Assembly (NCBI GenBank): GCA_023139225.1
Contig: JAGLNZ010000109.1
Location: 1-5,184, forward strand
Direction: 5' to 3'
From: Desulfobacula sp.
GTDB lineage: Bacteria; Desulfobacterota; Desulfobacteria; Desulfobacterales; Desulfobacteraceae
DNA: 5,184 bases
Shown here piece by piece: positions 1 to 5,184 of the stretch (its first letter is position 1; each line of letters opens with the position of its first letter). The notes under the pieces are model-generated. The model was not told where the DNA came from. It did no database searches and was given only the letters and a program-made list of their open reading frames with translations. Both the position numbers and the translations under genes were made by a program.

Positions 1-164
1 GAATAAAAAGCTAAGGAGACAACAAGAGCAAATCCCATTTTAAGTCTGTTAGGAAAAACTTTTGAAGAAAAAATAGGAAACATAAAAAGCAGAATACTGA
101 CCCGCAGCAAAACAAGCATATATGTCCGAAACTCAACAGGATCAATGACATTAAGTATATCCAT
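1..164 (-). CDS. fliR: Flagellar export gate protein FliR, N-terminal fragment (cut by window edge)
   Basis: Only the first 54 codons are present and the frame is still open at base 1. The translation starts MDILNVIDPVEFRTYML and continues through a hydrophobic stretch (about residues 17-31) into ISSKVFPNRLK-like sequence and a second hydrophobic segment. This is the usual FliR beginning: a short amphipathic lead, a first membrane helix, then a conserved F-S-S/x-x-x-P-x-R/L-K/R turn. FliR is a polytopic inner-membrane protein that joins FliP and FliQ in the helical export gate of the flagellar type III secretion apparatus. The ATG lies 12 bp after the fliQ stop, behind a GGAG that overlaps that stop codon. 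Its position after fliP and fliQ strongly supports the call. Full length and the C-terminal part cannot be judged; flhB would be the commonest next gene but is outside the window. Confidence 0.93.
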   Translation of the reverse strand, partial: MDILNVIDPVEFRTYMLVLLRVSILLFMFPIFSSKVFPNRLKMGFALVVSLAFY

Positions 165-173
165 GCCCCTTAA

Positions 174-177
174 CTCC
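174..177 (-). promoter_or_regulatory. Ribosome binding site of fliR
   Basis: The minus strand reads GGAG here, with 9 nt between it and the fliR ATG at 164. Its first G is also the last base of the fliQ stop codon (TAGGAG), so ribosomes ending fliQ finish on the fliR binding site. This suits translational coupling of two gate subunits. Confidence 0.75.
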
Positions 178-446
178 TACCTGATATACATGGGGATATT
201 TTCCAGCACCTGCCTGGTAAAGGTGGTGAGTTCATCCAGCATCCAGGGTGCGGCAAACAAAAGCCCTAAAAAGACTGCAATTATCTTTGGTACAAATGTC
301 AGTGTCATTTCCTGAACCTGGGTCACGGCCTGGAAAACACTGACAATCAATCCTGCTATCAGCCCAAGTCCCAACATGGGCATGGAAAGATAAATGGTCA
401 ATGTAATAGCTTGCTTGGCAAATTCAACAACCAATTCAGGGGTCAT
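177..446 (-). CDS. fliQ: Flagellar export gate protein FliQ
   Basis: FliQ is a small inner-membrane subunit of the flagellar type III export gate. Each copy folds as a helical hairpin that packs around the FliP-FliR core. From the ATG at 446 the product is 89 residues (MTPELVVEFAKQA...), the usual family length. It has two hydrophobic helices (about residues 13-38 and 52-70) and the family hallmark FQAVTQVQEMTLTFVPKI at about 38-55, joining the two. The frame stays open upstream to another ATG at 494, which would add 16 residues (MASYFRFPVKEF...) and overlap the fliP end by 46 bp. That longer form lacks family support. The start at 446 lies 2 bp beyond the fliP stop and has GGAG 7 nt upstream. 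Identity is very secure and the start nearly so. Confidence 0.96.
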   Translation of the reverse strand: MTPELVVEFAKQAITLTIYLSMPMLGLGLIAGLIVSVFQAVTQVQEMTLTFVPKIIAVFLGLLFAAPWMLDELTTFTRQVLENIPMYIR

Positions 447-448
447 GG

Positions 449-1201
449 CTATACTCCAAAACTCTTTAACAGGGAACCTGAAATAAGATGCCATCCATCC
501 ACAAGAACAAACAGCATGAGTTTAAAGGGCAAAGAGATCATAATCGGGGGAAGCATCATCATACCCATGGCCAGAAGTACGGAAGCCACCACCATATCAA
601 TTACAAGAAACGGGATATATAAAACAAAGCCGATAATAAAAGCGGTTTTAAGCTCACTGATAACATAGGCCGGGATAAGAACCAGCAGCGACACATCATT
701 TCTTGTCTCAGGTTTTTTTATGTCAGCCCCTTTTACAAAAAGTGCCAGATCATTTTCCCTTGTGTTGTGCAGTAAAAACTTTCGAATCGGTACTTGTGCC
801 TGCTCAAAGGCATCATCAAAACTAATCTGACGTTCAAGGTACGGGTTCAAGGATTGCTGATATATTTCCTGACCAACGGGTTTAATGATAAAAAAGGTCA
901 TAAATAATGCCAAACCTACAATGACCTGGTTGGGAGGGCTTGACTGGGTTCCCATGGCCTGGCGCAAAAAATGGAATACCACGATAAGTCTTGTAAAAGG
1001 GGTCATTAAAATCAAAATAGCCGGTGCCAGGGCAAGAACGGTAAGCAGCGCAATAATTTCAAGGACAACAGCAACTTCTTCCGGGGTTTTGGCAGTCTCG
1101 ACATTTAATTGTAAAGATGGAATGGGGAATGTCACAGCAAAAGCTGCCGAACTTGCGCATAGTAAAAAAAGGCTGACAAGGCAAATCACTTTGATTTTCA
1201 T
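449..1201 (-). CDS. fliP: Flagellar export gate protein FliP
   Basis: FliP is the core inner-membrane subunit of the flagellar type III export gate; in known structures five copies with one FliR form the pore. The product is 250 residues, typical for the family. It begins with a signal peptide (hydrophobic core about 5-15, likely cleavage after ASSAAFA at 22), as FliP proteins from many Gram-negatives do. The first conserved block lies at about 60-92 (APAILILMTPFTRLIVVF, then a LRQAMGTQSSPPNQV segment). The second lies at about 183-219 (ELKTAFIIGFVLYIPFLVID, then MVVASVLLAMGMMMLPP). The methionine triplet at 214-216 matches the methionine gasket described for the FliP pore. Membrane segments fall near 45-74, 92-110, 185-212 and 217-236. 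Its ATG overlaps the fliO stop as TAATG, with GGGG 7 nt upstream. Nothing looks broken or unusual. Confidence 0.97.
   Translation of the reverse strand: MKIKVICLVSLFLLCASSAAFAVTFPIPSLQLNVETAKTPEEVAVVLEIIALLTVLALAPAILILMTPFTRLIVVFHFLRQAMGTQSSPPNQVIVGLALFMTFFIIKPVGQEIYQQSLNPYLERQISFDDAFEQAQVPIRKFLLHNTRENDLALFVKGADIKKPETRNDVSLLVLIPAYVISELKTAFIIGFVLYIPFLVIDMVVASVLLAMGMMMLPPIMISLPFKLMLFVLVDGWHLISGSLLKSFGV
454..457 (-). promoter_or_regulatory. Ribosome binding site of fliQ (decides its start)
   Basis: The minus strand reads GGAG within the last codons of fliP, 7 nt before the ATG at 446. It favours the 89-residue FliQ over the upstream in-frame ATG at 494. Confidence 0.75.
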
Positions 1202-1590
1202 TATCTTTCCCCTTTTTCCAACAAATCGTTTCCCTTATTTTTAAATGAACCGGCTAATTTCTGACTTAAAAAATCTGAAAAACTCGAAGGAGCTTCACTT
1301 GCCTCACCTGAAAAATCAATATCTTTTTCAAATGAGGATATTTTACAAATATTTGTGGATGTAACACCGATTAGAATCGTATCACCCAAAACATTCAGCA
1401 GGACCAGTTTTTCTTTTGGAGAAAGATGATGAACCGTTAGTACTTTAATAAAATTTTTTGCCCCTTTTACACCTTTTGCCGTTGAAAATTTTTTAATCAG
1501 GTAAAAGACAAATATAAGTAATGCCAGAACCAGAAACAGCATGGAAAAAGTTCTGCCAAAGGCAAACCAGACATCTGAAGATGTATTCAT
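1201..1590 (-). CDS. fliO: Flagellar biosynthesis protein FliO
   Basis: FliO is a bitopic inner-membrane protein that helps FliP assemble into the export gate; it is not itself a pore subunit in the known structures. The product has 129 residues: a short N-terminus, one strong membrane helix at about 15-32 ([17 protein letters not shown]), a lysine-rich linker (33-48), then a small beta-rich cytoplasmic domain at about 49-83. That domain contains [21 protein letters not shown], matching the family pattern of P-K-x-x-L-x-L-x-x-V-G-x-x-x-L-L-I-G-V. The tail (about 90-129) is polar, rich in S, K and E, and probably flexible. FliO is poorly conserved, so the call rests on this architecture plus its place between fliN and fliP. 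The start overlaps the fliN stop as ATGA, and no convincing Shine-Dalgarno precedes it, so reinitiation after fliN is likely. Confidence 0.9.
   Translation of the reverse strand: MNTSSDVWFAFGRTFSMLFLVLALLIFVFYLIKKFSTAKGVKGAKNFIKVLTVHHLSPKEKLVLLNVLGDTILIGVTSTNICKISSFEKDIDFSGEASEAPSSFSDFLSQKLAGSFKNKGNDLLEKGER
1209..1212 (-). promoter_or_regulatory. Ribosome binding site of fliP
   Basis: The minus strand reads AAGGGGAAAGATAATG. The GGGG core is 7 nt before the fliP ATG and lies inside the last codons of fliO. It is one of the clearer binding sites in the operon and supports the start at the TAATG overlap. Confidence 0.65.
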
Positions 1591-1934
1591 TCGTTTTCTG
1601 CTGCCAGGCTCTTTACTCTGTCAATGGGAGTGATGACATCGGTAAGACGCACACCGAATTTTTCATTCACCACAACCACCTCACCCCTGGCAATGAGCTT
1701 TTTATTAATATAGACTTCCAAAGGTTCGCCTGCGAGTTTATTTAACTCGATAATGGAACCCTGCCCCAGTTGAAGAAGGTCGTTAACAAGCATTTTTGTC
1801 TTGCCAAGCTCAACAGAAAGTTCCAACGGGATATCAAGAATAAAATCCAGTTCCCTTTCTCCCTGCTCTCCTGCTTCTTCAACACCCTCTTCAACACTCT
1901 CTTCAATTTCTGTGTTGTCATTTTCTTCAGCCAT
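1587..1934 (-). CDS. fliN: Flagellar motor switch protein FliN
   Basis: FliN forms the lower part of the C-ring, the cytoplasmic rotor and switch complex, with FliM. The 115-residue product has an acidic N-terminal tail, with 14 of the first 30 residues Asp or Glu and a short VEE repeat (14-20). One SpoA-type beta domain follows, from about 30 to 107. Diagnostic segments include [15 protein letters not shown] (33-47), [20 protein letters not shown] (53-72), and the ending of [21 protein letters not shown] (79-99). It is short, with no CheC-like phosphatase domain, so it is FliN and not the larger FliY. The ATG is 2 bp beyond the fliM stop. The only Shine-Dalgarno candidate is a weak GAG about 6 nt upstream, so coupling to fliM translation is likely. 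The stop overlaps the fliO start. Confidence 0.96.
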   Translation of the reverse strand: MAEENDNTEIEESVEEGVEEAGEQGERELDFILDIPLELSVELGKTKMLVNDLLQLGQGSIIELNKLAGEPLEVYINKKLIARGEVVVVNEKFGVRLTDVITPIDRVKSLAAENE

Positions 1935-1936
1935 GT

Positions 1937-2929
1937 TTAACTCTCACAATCTGTTATTATTTTATCTTTTACTTTAAACGCCTGAAATCCCCGTTGTACC
2001 CCTGCATATCCTGTTAATTTCTCCAACCCGTCTATATAAGAGATCAGCGGATCACCGGCATCGTTATCCAATTGAATCACGTCACCCTTTTGCAAATACA
2101 GCAACCTCTCTCCTTTGATTTCAGTTCTGCCCAGTTGAATTCTAACAACGACCTCTGATTCCAAAATGACTTCTCTGATCATTCTGCGCCAGTTTGTATC
2201 TATTTCTTCCGCCTCAGTCTGAACACCTGAAGACAATTTGTTTCTCATGGGTTCAATCATGGAATATGGATAACAGACAACCAGGTTCCCGGCGGACTGC
2301 TCAAGCTCTATCTCAAACCTTGTGACAAGAACAAGATCCGTTGGCAGGACAATGGCCGTAAACTGCGGATTCATTTCCGACCTGATCAATGATGCTTTAA
2401 CAGGTTCAATGGGTGCCCAGGAAGCCTCAATATTTTTAAGGACTGCCACAACAGCCTTTTTAATCATCACCTCTTCGATAGTGGTAAATTCGCGCCCCTC
2501 CACCCGGGCTTTGCCCAGGGCTTCGCCGCCAAAAAAAGTATCTATCAGGTTATAAACAAGCTGACTTTCAAACACAACCAGGCCATGGCCTCTTAATGGC
2601 TCCATCCGAAAAACATGCAGGCTTGTCGGAACCGGCAAGCTTCTTACAAATTCAGAAAATTTCAATGTATCAAAAGGGTTGGCACTGACATCCACGTTGG
2701 TTTGAAGCAAAGAGGACAATGTTGCCCGCACTTCCCTGGAAAGCCTTTCGTTGATAACATCAAAGGTGGGCATTCTTGCCCGGACAACTTTATCCTGGCT
2801 GGTAAAATCATAGGCAATGATACCTTCAACCGGTTCAGGTTTGGCAGCGTCACCTTCGGTTTCAACTTCACCTGAATCCAATCCGTCTAATAGACTGTCA
2901 ACTTCATCCTGTGATAATATTTCACTCAT
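1937..2929 (-). CDS. fliM: Flagellar motor switch protein FliM
   Basis: FliM is the C-ring protein that receives phosphorylated CheY and passes the switch signal to FliG. At 330 residues it is normal length. The N-terminal segment [14 protein letters not shown] (4-17) is the conserved CheY-P binding peptide, followed by an acidic linker (18-36). The middle CheC-like domain spans about 40-235. It includes [17 protein letters not shown] (52-68) and [20 protein letters not shown] (132-151), where the usual GGxG FliG-contact motif appears as GGEALG. The C-terminal SpoA domain (about 250-325), with [20 protein letters not shown] (264-283), pairs with FliN. Presence of the CheY peptide implies chemotactic control of this motor. 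The start is 7 bp after the fliL stop and lacks a clear Shine-Dalgarno; homology at residue 1 (MSEILSQ) supports it. Confidence 0.97.
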   Translation of the reverse strand: MSEILSQDEVDSLLDGLDSGEVETEGDAAKPEPVEGIIAYDFTSQDKVVRARMPTFDVINERLSREVRATLSSLLQTNVDVSANPFDTLKFSEFVRSLPVPTSLHVFRMEPLRGHGLVVFESQLVYNLIDTFFGGEALGKARVEGREFTTIEEVMIKKAVVAVLKNIEASWAPIEPVKASLIRSEMNPQFTAIVLPTDLVLVTRFEIELEQSAGNLVVCYPYSMIEPMRNKLSSGVQTEAEEIDTNWRRMIREVILESEVVVRIQLGRTEIKGERLLYLQKGDVIQLDNDAGDPLISYIDGLEKLTGYAGVQRGFQAFKVKDKIITDCES

Positions 2930-2936
2930 AATTTGA

Positions 2937-3563
2937 TCACTGCATTATAAAATTTGTAAAATAAATATTTCTAACCGTAGCCTTTGGAAAAATTGAATTA
3001 ATCCGTTTGAGCAAATTATATTTAAGCATAATTTTGCCTTCCGGATTTCTCAACTCCAGCCAGGTCATCTCTTCTACCTGCCCTGTGATTATTTTCCTGA
3101 TCCTGTCCTCCATTGTATAAATTTGTTTTCTAAACCGGTGATCCGTTAATTCCAAAGACAGATTCATACTGACCAGCCCCATGGTTGAACTTGTTTTAAG
3201 CGAAATACGCTCAAATGGCTCAAGATCAACAATATCTTCAAAAACAACCTCATCTTCCCGGGTCAATGTTTCATTTATGTCTTGCCGGTCGGCAATTGCA
3301 TGCCGAACTGCCTGATCTTCTTTGGGTACTGGTTTAAAGAAAAGCCACCAAACCCCTATAACAAGACTTATTAGCAGGACTACAGATGCTGCAATGATTA
3401 TGATGACTTTTTTGTATCTAAAAATCTGTTTAAAAAAGTTTTTTATTTTAACAACCACTTTTTTCTTTAAAGAATCTTCCAAAGAGTCATCTTCATCTAT
3501 AATATCTTCCATGGAGTCATCATCAAAATTTTCATCCATTTCGTCTAAGATATCTTCATCCAA
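2937..3563 (-). CDS. fliL: Flagellar basal body-associated protein FliL (TTG start)
   Basis: FliL is a bitopic inner-membrane protein that sits around the stator units and aids motor torque or stability. The product is 208 residues, longer than the roughly 155-residue enterobacterial form. Residues 1-30 are strongly acidic (18 Asp/Glu, no Lys/Arg); 31-52 are basic (9 Lys/Arg); one membrane helix follows at about 53-76 (VIIIIAASVVLLISLVIGVW). The periplasmic domain (about 77-208) ends with TVRNIYFTNFIMQ, the conserved FliL C-terminus. The best start is TTG at 3563, because AGGAG lies 5 nt upstream. The first in-frame ATG (3539) has no binding site and would remove 8 acidic-tail residues. This is the first gene after the sigma-54 promoter, and the product is the only one here dispensable for assembly in some bacteria. 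Family identity is secure; the start is probable. Confidence 0.94.
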   Translation of the reverse strand: MDEDILDEMDENFDDDSMEDIIDEDDSLEDSLKKKVVVKIKNFFKQIFRYKKVIIIIAASVVLLISLVIGVWWLFFKPVPKEDQAVRHAIADRQDINETLTREDEVVFEDIVDLEPFERISLKTSSTMGLVSMNLSLELTDHRFRKQIYTMEDRIRKIITGQVEEMTWLELRNPEGKIMLKYNLLKRINSIFPKATVRNIYFTNFIMQ

Positions 3564-3568
3564 AACAA

Positions 3569-3573
3569 CTCCT
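3569..3573 (-). promoter_or_regulatory. Ribosome binding site of fliL (supports TTG start)
   Basis: The minus strand reads CAGGAGTTGTTTTGGATG. AGGAG is followed after 5 nt by the TTG at 3563. The ATG visible at 3559-3557 is out of frame and meets a stop after four codons, so it is not an alternative fliL start. Confidence 0.75.
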
Positions 3574-3612
3574 GATATAAATGGTTAAATATTAGTATCG
3601 TATACTTTGGAA

Positions 3613-3629
3613 TAGCAATCCTTGTGCCA
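3613..3629 (-). promoter_or_regulatory. Sigma-54 (RpoN) promoter of the fliLMNOPQR operon
   Basis: The minus strand reads TGGCAC-AAGGA-TTGCTA. This matches the sigma-54 consensus TGGCAC-N5-TTGCW at every position, with GG and GC separated by exactly 10 nt. Transcription should begin about 12 nt beyond the GC, near 3602-3605, leaving a leader of about 40 nt before fliL. Sigma-54 control of middle flagellar genes is known from many polar-flagellated bacteria, where an NtrC-type activator (FlrC/FleQ/FlbD class) opens the promoter. The orientation and distance fit fliL as first gene. The activator is not encoded in this window. Confidence 0.92.
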
Positions 3630-3637
3630 AGCGTCAT

Positions 3638-3690
3638 CTGTCTTTCATGTTTCAAATGTCGCACTGTGCAAAAGAACTCTTTAAAGACAG
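3638..3690. repeat. Inverted repeat and nested palindromes upstream of the sigma-54 promoter
   Basis: CTGTCTTT (3638-3645) is repeated in inverted orientation as AAAGACAG (3683-3690). Almost exactly at its centre lies a second palindrome, GCAC-T-GTGC (3661-3669). CTTTAAAG (3679-3686) and GTAT-AA-ATAC (3690-3699) are further short dyads beside it. The cluster lies about 10-60 bp upstream of the -24 box, where an enhancer-binding activator could bind. Short palindromes also arise by chance in AT-rich DNA, so a regulatory role is only a suggestion. Confidence 0.35.
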
Positions 3691-3826
3691 TATAAATACA
3701 GCTCAAACAATTTGCAAAGTTTTTTATTTTCCAAAAGGGCTTAAAAAAATGAATAATATTTAAAGAAGATAAACAGGGTAAAAAAGAATAAAAATGTCAA
3801 TGGGACTTTTAAAACGTCAGAAATAT

Positions 3827-3867
3827 GACAGCCAGGACAAAGATTCAATCTCTTTGTTCTGGCTGTC
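3827..3867 (-). terminator. Stem-loop after flgE, probable terminator
   Basis: Arms at 3827-3843 and 3851-3867 are complementary over 17 bp around a 7-nt loop. In the minus-strand RNA there is one A-C mismatch near the middle; read from the plus strand the same position is a G-U wobble. The hairpin begins 23 bp beyond the flgE stop. The sequence after it on the minus strand (TATTTCTGACGTTTT) is only moderately U-rich, so it may be a weak terminator, or may instead protect the 3' end of the abundant hook transcript. It separates the flgE transcript from the sigma-54-driven fliL operon. Confidence 0.7.
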
Positions 3868-3890
3868 CGGATTATTATTAAATAAATTAT

Positions 3891-5184
3891 TTACCGTTTC
3901 ATTTGAATGACTGTCTGCATCATATCATCAACGGTTGTAACTGTTTTTGAGTTGGCCTGGAATCCCCTTTGATTGACTATCATGGCAACAAACTCTTCGG
4001 CAATGTCAACATTTGACATCTCAAGCGAATTGGGTGCAATGGTGCCCAGACCGTTCTCACCCGGTTTATTTGTAATTGCACCGCCACTGGCCCGGGTTTC
4101 CCTGAATAGATTCCCGCCTTCATTGAACAAACCGAAATTATTTAAAAATTTGGCAAGGCCGACACGGAACAGGGGAATCAGCTGTCCGTTGGAATAGATA
4201 CCGGTCATGATACCATCCGATGCAACATCAACCCCCTGAAGGTCTCCTGCAGCATACCCGTTAGCATCCTGAAAGACAGTTGAAGAGGATTTTGAGTATT
4301 GCGTTGTTGATAAGGAATCATTTACAAAATTAGTTTCCTTATACACTGTTCCCAGATCAAGTTCGACATCATTTTCTGTGGAACCGTAATCTCCTCCCAA
4401 AAAATCGGTTGTAAAGCTGTAATACCCGGTATCCGCTATTTCATTTTTATTAATTTCGGTCCATGCTGTGGAGCCGAGTATATCAAAATCAATTTCGCTT
4501 CTGTCATTATAAGGATGAGCACTTGTTCCAAATCTTAAGGGATCATCAAATACAAATCTGAGATCATCATTATCTGAATCATTTCCTGAGCCGTCAAGAT
4601 CAATAATCGCTTCTTCCTGATCTCCTTTTAATGTCGCACTGGCATATTCAGCCGGAGGGACATCGGGGTCTACATTAAAGACGAAATGACTACCAGCGGG
4701 AACCGCCCCACCGGCGGTTGGATTAAAAGTGATATCTACGGTATTATCCGCATCAAAATCAATACCAAAGGTTTGGGTACCTGATGTAGTAGCGGCTGCA
4801 ACCGCAATAGCATACTCTTGTGGAGGTGTCGGATCCATAATAAAGGAGATTGACTGTCCCGCAGCTGTTGTCAATGTTGACCCAAAGGTATACTCAGCTG
4901 TAGAAAGGCCTGCTGAACCTCCAGTTGTATACCAAATATCAAATAATGCATTTGTAGAACTACTGGAAGCTGTATTGATAGCTAACCAGGTATTGCCTAT
5001 TTGTGCATTCGTCACTGCAGCTGCGGATGTTAAAGACCATTGATCACCCAGCCAGTATAATGTTGGTGTCGTCTGTGCTGTATCTGTTGCAATGGCTCCC
5101 TCAGAACCTGGTGATGTAATACTCAGTGAAGGGTCATTTGTGGGCACAAATGTATAGGTACTGGTAAAATCTTCTGCTTTTACG
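3891..5184 (-). CDS. flgE: Flagellar hook protein FlgE, C-terminal part (cut by window edge)
   Basis: The frame is open from the right edge to TAA at 3891, giving 430 residues; the N-terminus lies outside. A GTG at 5147 is internal, not a start, since coding sequence (VKAEDFTSTYTF) continues above it. FlgE polymerises into the extracellular hook that joins rod and filament, after export through the gate formed by FliP, FliQ and FliR. The C-terminus is diagnostic. It contains SSSTVFQDANGYAAGDLQGV (about 299-318 of the fragment), DGIMTGIYSNGQLIPLFRVG (323-342), a GGNLFRET segment (356-363) and NSLEMSNVDIAEEFVAMIV (385-403), and ends QRGFQANSKTVTT...IQMKR, the hook/rod coiled segment. The earlier part is a surface-type variable domain rich in Ser, Thr, Ala and Asp. 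It contains a duplicated module with DxDxDxxxD-like loops. FlgF and FlgG are shorter and lack such a domain. Confidence 0.95.
   Translation of the reverse strand, partial: VKAEDFTSTYTFVPTNDPSLSITSPGSEGAIATDTAQTTPTLYWLGDQWSLTSAAAVTNAQIGNTWLAINTASSSSTNALFDIWYTTGGSAGLSTAEYTFGSTLTTAAGQSISFIMDPTPPQEYAIAVAAATTSGTQTFGIDFDADNTVDITFNPTAGGAVPAGSHFVFNVDPDVPPAEYASATLKGDQEEAIIDLDGSGNDSDNDDLRFVFDDPLRFGTSAHPYNDRSEIDFDILGSTAWTEINKNEIADTGYYSFTTDFLGGDYGSTENDVELDLGTVYKETNFVNDSLSTTQYSKSSSTVFQDANGYAAGDLQGVDVASDGIMTGIYSNGQLIPLFRVGLAKFLNNFGLFNEGGNLFRETRASGGAITNKPGENGLGTIAPNSLEMSNVDIAEEFVAMIVNQRGFQANSKTVTTVDDMMQTVIQMKR
4563..4860 (-). repeat. Duplicated module in the hook variable domain
   Basis: Two successive segments of about 50 residues align by eye. 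The first has AGQSISFIMDPTPPQEYA and then GIDFDADNTVDITFNP. The second has AGSHFVFNVDPDVPPAEYA and then IIDLDGSGNDSDNDDLRF. The shared pattern is AG, F, DP, PP, EYA, then an acidic D-x-D loop and a beta-like ending. DNA similarity is low, so the duplication, if real, is old. Each copy ends with an Asp-rich loop (4734-4760 and 4563-4601) resembling calcium-binding loops. Confidence 0.6.

Larger units (their letters stand above)
3564..3890. other. Intergenic regulatory region between flgE and fliL
   Basis: This 327-bp stretch holds no supportable gene: open frames are short and show no protein-like composition. It contains, in minus-strand order, the flgE trailer, the hairpin at 3827-3867, an AT-rich and A-tract-rich segment at about 3715-3826 with no recognised element, the palindrome cluster at 3638-3699, the sigma-54 promoter at 3613-3629, and the fliL leader with its ribosome binding site. 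The A-tracts (such as 3719-3730) could favour the DNA bending that sigma-54 activation needs, but I could not find a good IHF consensus. Confidence 0.8.

Noticed and set aside
447..494. A 16-residue N-terminal extension of FliQ beginning at the upstream ATG
   Set aside because: The family length is 89 residues from the ATG at 446, which has its own GGAG. The extension is fliP coding DNA read in another frame.
885..1244. Plus-strand open frame of 119 codons opposite fliP, with similar ones at 411-668, 2322-2555, 2615-2875, 3322-3588, 3973-4197 and 4729-5043
   Set aside because: All lie opposite well-supported flagellar genes, have no binding site or family features, and are complementary-strand shadows.
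1875..1909. Short repeated CTTCAACAC/CTCTTCAA units in the 5' part of fliN
   Set aside because: They encode the low-complexity acidic VEE repeats of the FliN tail. Too short for a repeat array and not CRISPR-like.
2680..2696. Possible plus-strand sigma-54 element (TGGCAC) inside fliM
   Set aside because: The -12 half is missing: the bases after the 5-nt spacer are TCCACG instead of TTGCW. No plus-strand gene follows.
2662..2871. Minus-strand open frame of 69 codons inside fliM
   Set aside because: It is an out-of-frame shadow of fliM, whose own frame matches its family throughout this segment.
3715..3826. Possible small gene or small RNA in the AT-rich part of the intergenic region
   Set aside because: No open frame with a binding site and no promoter-terminator pair could be identified; composition alone is not enough.
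5145..5147. GTG at 5147 as the start of the hook gene
   Set aside because: The reading frame continues to the window edge with protein-like sequence, and a hook protein needs its conserved N-terminal rod-like segment, which is absent here. The gene is simply cut by the window.

Overview
The window is a stretch of flagellar genes. Every supported gene lies on the minus strand, so transcription runs from high to low coordinates. In that direction it contains the 3' part of the hook gene flgE (cut by the right edge), a 327-bp intergenic region, and then fliL, fliM, fliN, fliO, fliP, fliQ and the first 54 codons of fliR (cut by the left edge). No plus-strand gene is supported; the plus-strand open frames are shadows of these genes.

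The moderately AT-rich DNA, a textbook sigma-54 promoter ahead of fliL, the FlgE and FliL sequence types and the compact fliLMNOPQR order suggest a motile Gram-negative bacterium, probably of the Desulfobacterota (the former Deltaproteobacteria). That placement is an inference from gene style, not a measured phylogeny.

Layout: flgE ends at 3891 and is followed by a 17-bp hairpin (3827-3867), a probable terminator or mRNA 3'-end structure. The intergenic region then carries several short palindromes and a consensus -24/-12 element (3613-3629). It directs a transcript with a leader of about 40 nt into fliL, whose best start is TTG. From fliL to fliR the genes are separated by at most 12 bp or overlap by 1-4 bp (ATGA at fliN/fliO, TAATG at fliO/fliP), the signature of one translationally coupled operon.

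The products form one machine. FliL is the membrane protein that supports the stator. FliM and FliN form the cytoplasmic C-ring switch. FliO assists assembly of FliP, and FliP, FliQ and FliR form the export gate of the flagellar type III secretion apparatus. That gate exports the hook protein FlgE, encoded just upstream. I see no undescribed system here. The points most worth a second look are the duplicated module with calcium-loop-like motifs in the hook protein, the exact sigma-54 promoter with possible enhancer palindromes, the TTG start and strongly acidic N-terminus of FliL, and the uneven distribution of ribosome binding sites along the operon.
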